Shown here: piece after piece, positions 54,901-64,000 of the stretch
Numbering within the stretch: the stretch's first letter is position 1
Layout: the number at the start of each line of letters is the position of its first letter
NCBI RefSeq assembly: GCF_039555755.1
Contig: NZ_CP154631.1
Coordinates: 2,170,001-2,234,000 of the forward strand
Reading direction: 5' to 3'
DNA from: Pseudomonas sediminis
Lineage (GTDB): Bacteria; Pseudomonadota; Gammaproteobacteria; Pseudomonadales; Pseudomonadaceae
Length of the DNA stretch: 64,000 bases
Made by a program: the position numbers and the translations under genes
The notes under the pieces: generated by a model
Told to the model about the DNA's origin: nothing
The model's input: only the letters and a program-made list of their open reading frames with translations
Databases searched by the model: none

Positions 54901-55659
54901 TCACGGTTGGCGTTCGTGTGGCCTGGCGTAGCGTGCCTGCAGGCGGGCATAGGCGGGTTCGCGCTTGAAACGGCGTAGCTCGCGAGCGAACGCCTGCGCC
55001 AGTGGCTGCAGCGCCGGATCCTTGCGCAGCGCCAGGTACAGATGGTCGCGCCCGAGTCTTTTGCGGTGGTAGTCGATTTGCCCCTCGATACCCATCTGCG
55101 CGATCAGATAGAGGCCGGCGCGCCGGTCATTGACCACCAGGTCGACGCGGTGGCGTATCAGCTTGCCCATGTTGGCTTCATGGCTCTGCGCTTCTTCGCG
55201 GCTGAACAGGGTCGAGGTGCGGAAGGTTTCGTCGTTGTACCAGTAGCCTGGCGAGACACCGATTACCAGGTCGCTCAGGTCTTCCATGTTGGTGTAGCGG
55301 AAGGGACGATTACGTGCATGGAACAGCACCAGCTCGACCTCGCTCAGTGGCTCTGCGACGAAGAGCATGTCGGCCTCGCGCTCCGGGAGGTGGAATATGT
55401 CGAGAATTCCATCGGCGCGGCCTTGTTCCAGCGCCAACAGGCAGCGCTTCCAGGGCAGGAATTGCAGGTCCAGCGTTACCCCCAGGCGCTGCAGCACCTC
55501 GCGGGTTATTTCGTAGTCGAGGCCTGCGGCTTGGCCGTTGTCCTCGTAGACATAGGGCGCCCAGGCTTCCGTGACCAGGCGCAGCGTTTCACCGCGAGCG
55601 GCGAAAGCACAGAAGCACAGTAAAAGTATGGTGATAATCTGACGCGGAAATAGTGGCAT
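54901..55659 (-). CDS. Periplasmic solute-binding protein, family 3 (amino acid type)
   Basis: A 252-aa exported protein with signal peptide (about 1-23, ending ARG/E) and an SBP_bac_3 fold: LRLVTEAWAPYVYEDNGQAAGLDYEI, FLPWKRCLLALEQGRADGILDI. No permease or ATPase gene is beside it, so it is an orphan binding protein. Such orphans may serve distant transporters or sensor kinases. The ligand is unknown. Confidence 0.87.
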   Translation of the reverse strand: MPLFPRQIITILLLCFCAFAARGETLRLVTEAWAPYVYEDNGQAAGLDYEITREVLQRLGVTLDLQFLPWKRCLLALEQGRADGILDIFHLPEREADMLFVAEPLSEVELVLFHARNRPFRYTNMEDLSDLVIGVSPGYWYNDETFRTSTLFSREEAQSHEANMGKLIRHRVDLVVNDRRAGLYLIAQMGIEGQIDYHRKRLGRDHLYLALRKDPALQPLAQAFARELRRFKREPAYARLQARYARPHERQP

Positions 55660-55710
55660 TGCGCCGGATTAGCGATTTTGTAATGGCCTTTGAAGTGCGC
55701 CTACGCCACC

Positions 55711-57084
55711 TCAATCGATGACGCGATAGCAGGGCTCATAGGCGCTGCCGCCCGGCAGCTTCATGCGGTGTTGCTCGACGAAGGCCTGCAGCAGGCGATC
55801 CAGCGGGCGCATGATGGTGGCTTCGCCGCGAATCTCGTAGGGGCCGTGCTCCTCGATCAGACGGATGCCGTTCTCCTTGACGTTGCCGGCGACGATGCCG
55901 GAAAAGGCACGACGCAGGTTGGCGGCCAACTGATGCAATGGCTGCTCGCGGGTCAGGTTGAGGCTGGCCATGGATTCATGGGTTGGCTCGAAGGGGTGCT
56001 GGAAGCTCTCGTCGATCTTCAGCAGCCAGTTGAAGTGGAAGGCGTCGTTGCGCTCGCGGCGGAACTGACGCACGGCCTTGATGCCGACGGCCATTTCGCG
56101 GGCAACTTCAGCTGGGTCGTTGACGATCATGCGGTAGCGTTGCTGCGCCGCTGCGCCGAGAGTGGCGCCGATGAAATCATGCAGCTGCTGCAGGTACGGC
56201 CCGGCGCTTTTCGGTCCGGTAAGAATGACCGGGAAGGGCAGATCCTGGTTGTCCGGGTGGGTGAGGATGCCCAGCAGGTAGAGGAATTCTTCGGCAGTAC
56301 CAGCGCCACCCGGGAAGATGATGATGCCGTGGCCGACGCGAACGAAAGCCTCCAGGCGCTTTTCGATATCCGGCAGAATCACCAGCTCGTTGACGATCGG
56401 GTTCGGCGCTTCGGCGGCGATGATCCCCGGTTCTGTCAGGCCCAGGTAGCGGCCGGTGAGGTTGCGCTGCTTGGCGTGGCTGATGGTGGCGCCCTTCATC
56501 GGCCCCTTCATCACGCCTGGGCCGCAGCCGGTGCAGATGTCCAGGCCGCGCAGGCCCAGCTCGTGACCGACCTTCTTGGTGTACTTGTATTCCTCGGTGC
56601 TGATCGAATGGCCGCCCCAGCACACCACCATCTTCGGCTCGACGCCGCTGCGCAGGGTCTGTGCGTTGCGCAGCAGGTGGAAGACGTAATCGGTGATGCC
56701 TTCGGAGCTGTCCAGGTCGATGCGCTTGTGCTCCAGCTCGCTTTGCGTGAAGACGATGTCGCGCAGCGCGCTGAACAACATCTCGCGGGTGCTGGCGATC
56801 ATCTCGCCATCGACGAAGGCGTCGGCCGGGGCGTTGATCAGCTCCAGACGGATGCCGCGATCCTGCTGGTGAATCTTCACTTCGAAGTCCGGGTAGGCTT
56901 CGAGGATGGTCTTGGCGTTGTCGCTGTGCGAACCGGTATTGAGGATCGCCAGGGCGCACTGGCGGAACAGGCGGTAGACGCTGCCCGAGCCGGTCTCGCG
57001 CAGTTGCTGCACTTCGCGCTGGGAGAGGGTTTCCAGGCTGCCCTTGGGGCTGACGGAGGCGTTGATCGTGGAGCGTTTGAGCAT
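55711..57084 (-). CDS. ppnN: Nucleotide 5'-monophosphate nucleosidase PpnN (YgdH)
   Basis: A 457-aa enzyme of the LOG/lysine-decarboxylase-like fold that cleaves purine and pyrimidine nucleoside monophosphates to base and ribose 5-phosphate; the E. coli homologue (454 aa) is stimulated by (p)ppGpp. Motifs are CWGGHSISTEEYKYTKKVG, CTGCGPGVMKGPMKGA and FPGGAGTAEEFLYLLG. ATG 57084 gives MLKRSTINASVSPKGSL as in the family; an upstream start at 57105 is rejected. Confidence 0.93.
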   Translation of the reverse strand: MLKRSTINASVSPKGSLETLSQREVQQLRETGSGSVYRLFRQCALAILNTGSHSDNAKTILEAYPDFEVKIHQQDRGIRLELINAPADAFVDGEMIASTREMLFSALRDIVFTQSELEHKRIDLDSSEGITDYVFHLLRNAQTLRSGVEPKMVVCWGGHSISTEEYKYTKKVGHELGLRGLDICTGCGPGVMKGPMKGATISHAKQRNLTGRYLGLTEPGIIAAEAPNPIVNELVILPDIEKRLEAFVRVGHGIIIFPGGAGTAEEFLYLLGILTHPDNQDLPFPVILTGPKSAGPYLQQLHDFIGATLGAAAQQRYRMIVNDPAEVAREMAVGIKAVRQFRRERNDAFHFNWLLKIDESFQHPFEPTHESMASLNLTREQPLHQLAANLRRAFSGIVAGNVKENGIRLIEEHGPYEIRGEATIMRPLDRLLQAFVEQHRMKLPGGSAYEPCYRVID

Positions 57085-57181
57085 GAAATGTGGTCCTGGT
57101 GGCAAGCTTGCGCCGAAGGTTGGCGCGGAGGCGTTCGAATAGGTTGTCGCCGTGGGTGTTGCGGTTGTCTGTGTCGGGCGT

Positions 57182-57946
57182 TCAGTGCCTGGTGGCTGGT
57201 GCGTCGGTTGCGGGTTCGCTCGGGTTCAGCAGAAATACCACATAGCCACGGAACCAGGGACTGCTTTGCAGGTAATCCGGCGCCTGCCATTCGCCGTTTT
57301 GTATCAGGCCGATGCGAAACGGCAACTGCAGCCGCGCGATGCTCGGCAGGTAGCGCTGGTAGCCAGCGATGCTGTGGCGGCCCTGGTATGTCTGCATCAC
57401 CACTTCATCGACCATCCCGGCGAGACGGTTGAGCGCCGCCGGGTCGGCATTACCGGCCCAGTCGAGCAGGCCGGTGATACTCAGGCGGTACTGCTGTGGC
57501 AGGCGCTGGCGCAGGTCTTCGAGGAAGGCGGCGTAGCGATCCAGGCGCAGCGTTTGTGCATCGAAGTCGATCTGCACCCCGCTGACCCGGTTGCCGGAAC
57601 GCTGCCAGCGCTGCAATTGGCTCAGCAGCAGGGCGAACACTTCCTCGTTCCAGTCCAGGGTATGCGCGCGATACACCACCCAGAGTTCGATATCCTCCGA
57701 CAGCCTGGGCGTGGCTGGGTTCTGTGCCTGCATCCGCGCCGATGGATCGCCAGCGCGGCGTGGACCATCGATCTGCCCCTGCAGCATGTATAGGGTACGG
57801 GCTTGGGCCAGCACCGGCTGTGGCGTCACGCCGGCCCACAGCCAGAAGGCCTGATGCTCGGCGGCGTCGACGCGCGCGGCCTGCACCGGCAGGCCGGCTG
57901 CCAGCAGGAGCAGGCCTACCAGTAGTACTTGAGTCGCTGTGCCCAC
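57182..57946 (-). CDS. DUF3142-domain exported protein
   Basis: A 254-aa protein with a signal peptide (about 1-23, ending VQA/AR) and the DUF3142 pattern, a TIM-barrel-like glycoside-hydrolase-related layout (SGVQIDFDAQTLRLDRYAAFLEDLRQRLP, SITGLLDW, DEVVMQTYQGR). No function is established for the family. The GTG at 57946 is the only start leaving a full signal peptide. It overlaps the upstream exported-protein gene by 31 bases, so the two are closely coupled. Confidence 0.78.
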   Translation of the reverse strand: MGTATQVLLVGLLLLAAGLPVQAARVDAAEHQAFWLWAGVTPQPVLAQARTLYMLQGQIDGPRRAGDPSARMQAQNPATPRLSEDIELWVVYRAHTLDWNEEVFALLLSQLQRWQRSGNRVSGVQIDFDAQTLRLDRYAAFLEDLRQRLPQQYRLSITGLLDWAGNADPAALNRLAGMVDEVVMQTYQGRHSIAGYQRYLPSIARLQLPFRIGLIQNGEWQAPDYLQSSPWFRGYVVFLLNPSEPATDAPATRH

Positions 57947-60078
57947 TGGGTGTCCGCGTAGCTACGCTTGAGAGTCTGGAACCACTGCTTGCGCTGATCC
58001 TTGCCGATGTCCTGGCCGTCGCAGCTGTTGTAGCCGCTGGGCGCGTAGCAGTTGATCGCGCGAAACAGCGCGTAGGCCTTGTCCTCGCGGCTGACCTGGG
58101 GCGCAGCCAGCAACATCTGGTAGGCGGCCAGGCGAGAAAAGGACGACCCCTGGAACTGACTTGGCGCGCTGCCCAGCTCGCCGGTCGCCGGCGGACGGTT
58201 CAGCCAGTGTTCGTCGAGGCCGTGGACACGGACGAAGTCGCCCAGGCACAGCATGCCTTGGGCGTCCTCGGCATTGGCGGCGAGGCGTTCGGCGATCTTC
58301 ACCAGACTGGGGCAGGCGTAGCCGGCATCGCTGCCGCCGGCCCAGGCAAACAGGCCAGGATCGAGGCGCGGCGCAGGCTGTTCCGGCTTGTAAGGGTATT
58401 GCGCGAAATCGCTGAGAAAGTCGGCGTAGCGGCCATAATCCAGGTCACGGTAGAGCAGGGCATACAGCGCAGTTGCCCGCTCGCTTGCAGGTGCCTGTGC
58501 GTCGCCAGCCTGCTGGCGCAGCAGCTCGGGGCCGGCACCATAGGCCAGCAGGCGTTCGCGGATCGGCGCGGTGGTGATCGGCGAAGCGGCGGCGAATACC
58601 TTGTCCAGTTCGCCACTGCGCTCGTAGTTCAAGGCCAGCGCCAGTTGCAGTTGTGCCTGCTGCAGCGGGTCTTGGCTGCGTGCCAGTAGCGCCCGCCAGT
58701 GCTGCAGTGCCTGGGTCGTCTCGCCCTTGGCTTCCAGTGCCAGGCCGCGCAGCGTTTCCTGGCTGAAGACGAGGGCGTTCAGAGGCCCACCTTCGGCATC
58801 CGGCAGGGCGGCGAGAGTCTGCTCGGCGTTCTCACTGCGATAGAAATGCCAGGCAGCGACCAGGTAGGCATGTAGGTCAGGTTGGCTGGCGAAGCGCGGC
58901 TGCTGTGCCTGCAATTGCTCGAGGCTGAGGCGCGGCTGGCTGTTGCTGCCGGGGGCGCGCAGATGAATCAGGTCGACCATGGCCAGCAGCAGCGGGTCTT
59001 CGATGGTATCTGGGGCGAGGCTGGGCAGCAGTTTGCCGTCCAGTTCCTCGATCAGCGCGGGCATATCGACCTGCTGCGCGCCTCGCTGGAACTGCCGGGC
59101 AAAGGCCTCGGCAAATCGCCGGGTGTCACCGGCAAGCCAGTACACGCGGCGCTGCAGACCGCGCGCCGAGTCGCTGTAGAGCCCCTGTGGATAGTTATTC
59201 AGATACTGCTCGAAGGCCTTCGCGCTGGCGTCGAGGTTGGTTTTATCGACCTGCTCGGGGCTGAAGAAACCGTATTCATCGAAGGCGTGGAGCTGCGCCC
59301 GGTTCAGCGCGACACGGCCGAGCAGGTACTGGGCGGTTTCGCTCAGCCAGGGCCGCTCGCTGTGTGCGAGTTCGGCGAAACGTTCATGCGCCTGATCGAA
59401 GTCGCCGCGATAGAACGCGTCGGCGCCGCGCAGGTAGTCCCCGAAGGCCTGGGCAGCGGGCGACTGCAGTTGCGTCGCTTGCGGCAGAATGTCCTGCGTT
59501 TGTGGATCGCCCTCACCGCACAGGCTCAGCAGGCTGCGCCGCGAACGGGCCAGCGCCTGTGTCTCGCTCGAGGCCAGCTCTGGCGTGGCGCTGAGCGCAT
59601 CGACGAAGCCGCGCATGGCCTGCAGGTCGTTGCTGCGGCAGCGATTGCCCTCGCCTTCAGCGAAGTGGTGCACGGCGAAAGCATCCGCCTCGCTGTCGAC
59701 GCCCAGGCGCTGCAGGGCCTGGGTCAGGTACGTCGCGTCCGTCTCGGCGGCTTGCTCGTCCGTCTCGGCCGCTTCGCTACGAGTGCGGCTCGGGTCGAGC
59801 ATGCCGAGGCTGAAGGGCACCAGGCCGTAGCCGTATTCGTAGCCTTCGAGTGCCAGCGGTTCGCGCGTCAGTTTCAGGTGGCCGGCGTCGTCGAGCAGCA
59901 GTTGCAGATTGACGCGGCTGTCGTTGCCGGGGCTGAGAAAGGCCAGGTTATTGCACGCCGAAAGCTCGTCGGAAATCAGCTTCCAGCTTGGTGTGCAGGT
60001 CATGTCGGAGCTGGCCAGTGCAGCGGGCGTATGCAGGCCGGCGAGCAAGGCGAAGGGGAGGAGGCGCTTGATTGTCAT
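57916..60078 (-). CDS. Large exported protein of unknown function (TPR-like)
   Basis: A 720-aa protein with signal peptide (about 1-23, ending ALA/SS) and no membrane segment. It is rich in Leu, Ala and Gln helices with repeating patterns such as AFGDYLRGADAFYRGDFDQAHERFAELA that look like tetratricopeptide repeats (near residues 200-330 and 430-500). Six or so Cys residues are spread out. The last residues (DTQWAQRLKYYW) overlap the DUF3142 start. ATG 60078 is used; ATG 60087 is an alternative. I do not recognise a named family; partner role with DUF3142 is inferred. Confidence 0.72.
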   Translation of the reverse strand: MTIKRLLPFALLAGLHTPAALASSDMTCTPSWKLISDELSACNNLAFLSPGNDSRVNLQLLLDDAGHLKLTREPLALEGYEYGYGLVPFSLGMLDPSRTRSEAAETDEQAAETDATYLTQALQRLGVDSEADAFAVHHFAEGEGNRCRSNDLQAMRGFVDALSATPELASSETQALARSRRSLLSLCGEGDPQTQDILPQATQLQSPAAQAFGDYLRGADAFYRGDFDQAHERFAELAHSERPWLSETAQYLLGRVALNRAQLHAFDEYGFFSPEQVDKTNLDASAKAFEQYLNNYPQGLYSDSARGLQRRVYWLAGDTRRFAEAFARQFQRGAQQVDMPALIEELDGKLLPSLAPDTIEDPLLLAMVDLIHLRAPGSNSQPRLSLEQLQAQQPRFASQPDLHAYLVAAWHFYRSENAEQTLAALPDAEGGPLNALVFSQETLRGLALEAKGETTQALQHWRALLARSQDPLQQAQLQLALALNYERSGELDKVFAAASPITTAPIRERLLAYGAGPELLRQQAGDAQAPASERATALYALLYRDLDYGRYADFLSDFAQYPYKPEQPAPRLDPGLFAWAGGSDAGYACPSLVKIAERLAANAEDAQGMLCLGDFVRVHGLDEHWLNRPPATGELGSAPSQFQGSSFSRLAAYQMLLAAPQVSREDKAYALFRAINCYAPSGYNSCDGQDIGKDQRKQWFQTLKRSYADTQWAQRLKYYW

Positions 60079-60124
60079 AGGGCTCATCCTTGAGCGTGGG
60101 AGCCGCTGTGCGGCTCCCTGCCCG

Positions 60125-60970
60125 TCAGCGTTTGAGATCGAGGTTGTTCCAGATGGCCAGGCTGGGACCTGCCAGGTTCATGCTGTAGAAGTGCAGGCCG
60201 GGCGCGCCGCCTTGCAGCAGGCGTTCGCACATCTCGGTGATGACCTGTTCGCCGAAGGCGCGAATGCTGTCGGCATCGTCGCCGTAGGCTTCCAGCTGCT
60301 TGCGCACCCAGCGTGGGATTTCAGCGCCGCAGGCGTCGGAGAAGCGCGCCAGCTTGCTGTAGTTGGTGATCGGCATGATGCCTGGCACCACTGGAATGTC
60401 CACGCCCAGCTTCTGCACGCGCTCGACGAAGTAGAAGTAGCTGTCGGCGTTGAAGAAGTATTGGGTGATGGCACTGTCGGCACCGGCCTTGGCCTTGCGC
60501 ACGAAGTTGGCGATATCGTCCTCGAGGTTACGTGCCTGCGGATGCATCTCCGGGTAGGCGGCTACCTCGATGTGGAAGTGATCACCGGTTTCGCTGCGGA
60601 TGAACTCGACCAGTTCGTTGGCGTAGCGCAGCTCACCGCTGGCCATGCCCATACCCGACGGCAGGTCGCCGCGCAGGGCAACGATGCGCTTGATACCGGC
60701 GTTCTTGTACAGGTTGAGCAGCTCGCGCAGTTCGGCCTTGCTGTCGCCGACGCAGGACAGGTGCGGGGCGGTGGGCACCTTGATCTCGCCATCGAGTTGC
60801 AGCACGGTGTTCAGGGTGCGGTCGCGGGTGGAGCCACCGGCACCATAGGTGCAGGAGAAGAAATCGGGCTTGTAGGCCGCCAGTTGGCGCGCCACGTCCA
60901 TCAGTTTTTCATGCCCGGCTTCGGTCTTGGTGGGGAAGAATTCGAAGCTGTAGCGGCGTTCTTGGCTCAT
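60125..60970 (-). CDS. metF: 5,10-methylenetetrahydrofolate reductase
   Basis: A 281-aa FAD enzyme producing 5-methyltetrahydrofolate for methionine synthesis. FEFFPTKTEAGHEKL, FFSCTYGAGGSTRDRT, IVALRGDLPSG and TQYFFNAD are characteristic. It follows ahcY by about 100 bases containing a palindrome (60990-61068) and may share its SAH-controlled transcript. Confidence 0.96.
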   Translation of the reverse strand: MSQERRYSFEFFPTKTEAGHEKLMDVARQLAAYKPDFFSCTYGAGGSTRDRTLNTVLQLDGEIKVPTAPHLSCVGDSKAELRELLNLYKNAGIKRIVALRGDLPSGMGMASGELRYANELVEFIRSETGDHFHIEVAAYPEMHPQARNLEDDIANFVRKAKAGADSAITQYFFNADSYFYFVERVQKLGVDIPVVPGIMPITNYSKLARFSDACGAEIPRWVRKQLEAYGDDADSIRAFGEQVITEMCERLLQGGAPGLHFYSMNLAGPSLAIWNNLDLKR

Positions 60971-60989
60971 AGATTTCTAGCCTTGGAGA

Positions 60990-61068
60990 CGTAGGGTGGA
61001 TGGCGTTTTTCCATCCACCTTGCGGGAAGTCGGCGGTGGACAAGCCAGGGGCTTATCCACCCTACGCA
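60990..61068. repeat. Intergenic inverted repeat between ahcY and metF
   Basis: Outer arms acgtagggtggat and atccaccctacgc, with inner gtggatggc...ccatccac and ggcggtggac pieces. REP-like; it fills the gap between the ahcY stop and the metF start and may modulate metF expression relative to ahcY. Confidence 0.65.
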
Positions 61069-62629
<1,561 letters not shown>

Positions 62630-62678
62630 ACAGGTGGCGGGCACAACCGGAGCGGTGCCGGTTGCGTGAAACCGGCAA

Positions 62679-62707
62679 ATTATAGCCGTGTACGCGGCGC
62701 AGCCCAA
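62679..62707 (-). promoter_or_regulatory. Promoter of the ahcY riboswitch transcript
   Basis: Minus strand TATAAT (62684-62679) is a perfect -10 with TTGGGC (62707-62702) 17 bases upstream as a moderate -35. Transcription should start near 62672, giving a leader of about 215 bases. A hairpin gccggtt/aaccggc (62655-62676) sits at the expected RNA 5' end. Confidence 0.8.
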
Positions 62708-62816
62708 GGCTTTCCGTCGCATTTGCCTGGCTATGATTGTCATAGCCAGCGATGCAACGACAAGCGCAGCGCTGCGGGCGCATCATGGGCGCCCAATCTG
62801 GCACGGAGGACACTGC

Positions 62817-63206
62817 ATGAATTTCCATACTCGCAAGTGGATCAAGCCCGAGGATCTCAACCCCAACGGCACTCTGTTCGGCGGCAGCCTGCTGAAATGG
62901 ATCGATGAAGAAGCAGCGATCTACGCCATCGTCCAGCTCGACAATCAGCGCGTGGTGACCAAGTACATCTCCGAGATCAACTTCGTCAGCTCGGCGCGGC
63001 AGAGCGACATCATCGAGCTGGGTATCACTGCTACCGAGTTTGGCCGCACCTCCATCACCCTGTGCTGCGAAGTGCGCAACAAGGTAACCCGCAAGAGCAT
63101 CCTGACCATCGACAAGCTGGTGTTCGTCAACCTCGGTGAGGATGGCTTGCCGGCCCCTCACGGCAAGACGGCGATCACCTACGCCAAGGATCGCTTCCCC
63201 GGCTGA
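62817..63206 (+). CDS. Hotdog-fold acyl-CoA thioesterase (YciA-like)
   Basis: A 129-aa hexameric-type hotdog thioesterase hydrolysing acyl-CoA esters. DLNPNGTLFGGSLLKWIDEEAAIYA contains the conserved Asn-Gly and catalytic Asp. An acggagg ribosome site fits ATG 62817; the longer frame from 62688 covers the divergent ahcY promoter and is rejected. Confidence 0.9.
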   Translation: MNFHTRKWIKPEDLNPNGTLFGGSLLKWIDEEAAIYAIVQLDNQRVVTKYISEINFVSSARQSDIIELGITATEFGRTSITLCCEVRNKVTRKSILTIDKLVFVNLGEDGLPAPHGKTAITYAKDRFPG

Positions 63207-63331
63207 GCCGCACTGGCCAGTCTGGCCGCAGGCTTGGCCGAAGCGCCGGCATCATGGGCCGGCGCGGCCATGGACGGTAACGGGGCGCTCGCTCAGGCTT
63301 GGCTTCCCGACCTTTCGAGTGAAGCCACACC

Positions 63332-63721
63332 ATGACCCTTGCCTACTGGTGCGTACTGATCGCCATCTTTCTGCCCTACCTGGGCACTGCCACTGCCAAG
63401 TTCCTTGGCCCCGGCTACGGGCCGCGCGCCAATCAGGACCCGCGCGCCTTCCTGGGCACGCTGGAGGGCTGGCGTAAGCGCGCCAACAACGCCCAGCTCA
63501 ATGGCTTCGAGGTGACTCCGGCGTTCGCCGCCGCAGTGATCATCGCGCACCAGGCCGGTGGCGCCGAGCAAGCGCTGCTCGACCAGTTGGCCATGGCGTT
63601 CATCGTCAGCCGTGTGCTGTATTTCATCTGCTACCTGGCCGACTGGGGCCCTGTTCGTTCGCTGGTGTGGTTCGCCGGGATGGGGCTGATCGCGGCCTTG
63701 TTCGTGGTGTCCGCTAGCTGA
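63332..63721 (+). CDS. MAPEG-family membrane protein
   Basis: A 129-aa protein with about four membrane helices and the MAPEG (eicosanoid and glutathione metabolism) pattern: NAQLNGFEVTPAFAAAVIIAHQAG and RVLYFICYLADWGPVRSLVW. Bacterial members are poorly characterised; some bind glutathione. It stands alone with a gtgaag upstream region and weak ribosome site. Confidence 0.85.
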   Translation: MTLAYWCVLIAIFLPYLGTATAKFLGPGYGPRANQDPRAFLGTLEGWRKRANNAQLNGFEVTPAFAAAVIIAHQAGGAEQALLDQLAMAFIVSRVLYFICYLADWGPVRSLVWFAGMGLIAALFVVSAS

Positions 63722-63832
63722 ACACTGGCTGACTGCAAGGCAGGAAAGGCAGCCGTTGTGACAAGAGGTCGCTTGGCCCGGCCGGGGTGAGCCGCGATAC
63801 TGTCGGCCCCTTGTCGCCTGGAAGTCGTGTCG

Positions 63833-64000
63833 ATGACCTTGAAGAAACTCCTGCTGCTCACCTGCATCTGCCTGACCCTGGCTGCTTGTGGTGGGGTCGA
63901 CCCCAACTCGCCGTTGGGCAAGCGCCAAGCCGCGTTCAAGGAGATGCTCAAGGTCAGCGAAGACCTCGGTGGGATGTTGCGCAATCGTATTCCCTACGAC
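63833..64000 (+). CDS. Lipoprotein, 3' end outside window (possible cytochrome c'-like)
   Basis: ATG 63833 opens a frame running off the window end (56 codons). It starts with a lipoprotein signal, lipobox LAAC (Cys near residue 19), then GGVDPNSPLGKRQAAFKEMLKVSEDLGGML. The helical segment with KRQAAFKEM..SEDLGGM recalls the first helix of cytochrome c'/c556-type proteins, but the haem CxxCH would be beyond the window, so that assignment is tentative. Confidence 0.65.
   Translation, partial: MTLKKLLLLTCICLTLAACGGVDPNSPLGKRQAAFKEMLKVSEDLGGMLRNRIPYD

Overview
The window is about 64 kb of GC-rich, densely coding chromosome from a gammaproteobacterium of the genus Pseudomonas. The evidence is a complete Pseudomonas-type pil-chp chemosensory cluster (pilGHIJK-chpABC), the FabY-type ketoacyl synthase, the pyrR-pyrB-pyrX arrangement with an inactive dihydroorotase homologue, and an S-adenosylhomocysteine (SAH) riboswitch before ahcY. 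The types of intergenic palindromes resemble those I associate with the P. mendocina/oleovorans/alcaligenes group; that narrower placement is an inference.

Layout. 1-5.6 kb: 3' part of a recQ-family helicase, then a four-gene leftward MCE lipid-transport operon (permease, ATPase, MlaD-like protein, lipoprotein) and a small monooxygenase gene remnant. 5.8-9.4 kb: a 55-aa orphan small protein with its own terminator, a Tat-exported aldo/keto reductase directly followed by an NTP-transporter-like membrane protein, and a LysR regulator. 9.6-14.5 kb: an acyl-CoA or alcohol catabolic group (3-hydroxyacyl-CoA dehydrogenase, acyl-CoA dehydrogenase, iron alcohol dehydrogenase, thioesterase). 14.5-17 kb: a DUF2157/DUF4824 membrane pair whose second gene ends inside a 268-bp structured repeat, then a glycine-zipper protein. 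17-21.3 kb: a molybdopterin oxidoreductase with FdhD and a LysR regulator. 21.4-24.1 kb: LysM/BON protein, GMP/IMP nucleotidase, nudE, cysQ. 24.2-26.1 kb: fabY. 26.4-32.3 kb: a leftward block of gshB, tonB-like gene, algH, ruvX, pyrR, pyrB, pyrX.

32.5-45.7 kb holds the pil-chp pathway, all rightward: response regulators PilG and PilH, CheW-like PilI and ChpC, the receptor PilJ, methyltransferase PilK, the 2416-aa hybrid kinase ChpA and methylesterase ChpB. Together these control type IV pilus extension and retraction and surface responses. No chpD or chpE follows; a terminator closes the cluster. 45.8-49.7 kb: an AGCS amino-acid/sodium symporter, rsmE and bioA. 49.9-51.1 kb: cytochrome b561 and a YceI protein. 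51.2-52.8 kb: an intact IS1182-family insertion sequence placed between the convergent yceI and rhlE genes. 52.8-60.1 kb: rhlE, a periplasmic solute-binding protein, ppnN, and an overlapping pair of exported proteins (DUF3142 and a 720-aa unknown). 60.1-62.7 kb: the metF and ahcY methyl-cycle genes with a perfect -10 promoter and SAH riboswitch. 62.8-64 kb: a hotdog thioesterase, a MAPEG protein and the start of a lipoprotein gene cut by the window edge.

No tRNA, rRNA or CRISPR array was seen. Most genes are ordinary core Pseudomonas genes. The items least explained by known annotation are the two large structured repeats (9.4 and 16.3 kb), the orphan small protein at 5.8 kb, the Tat-exported reductase/transporter pair and the exported pair at 57-60 kb.
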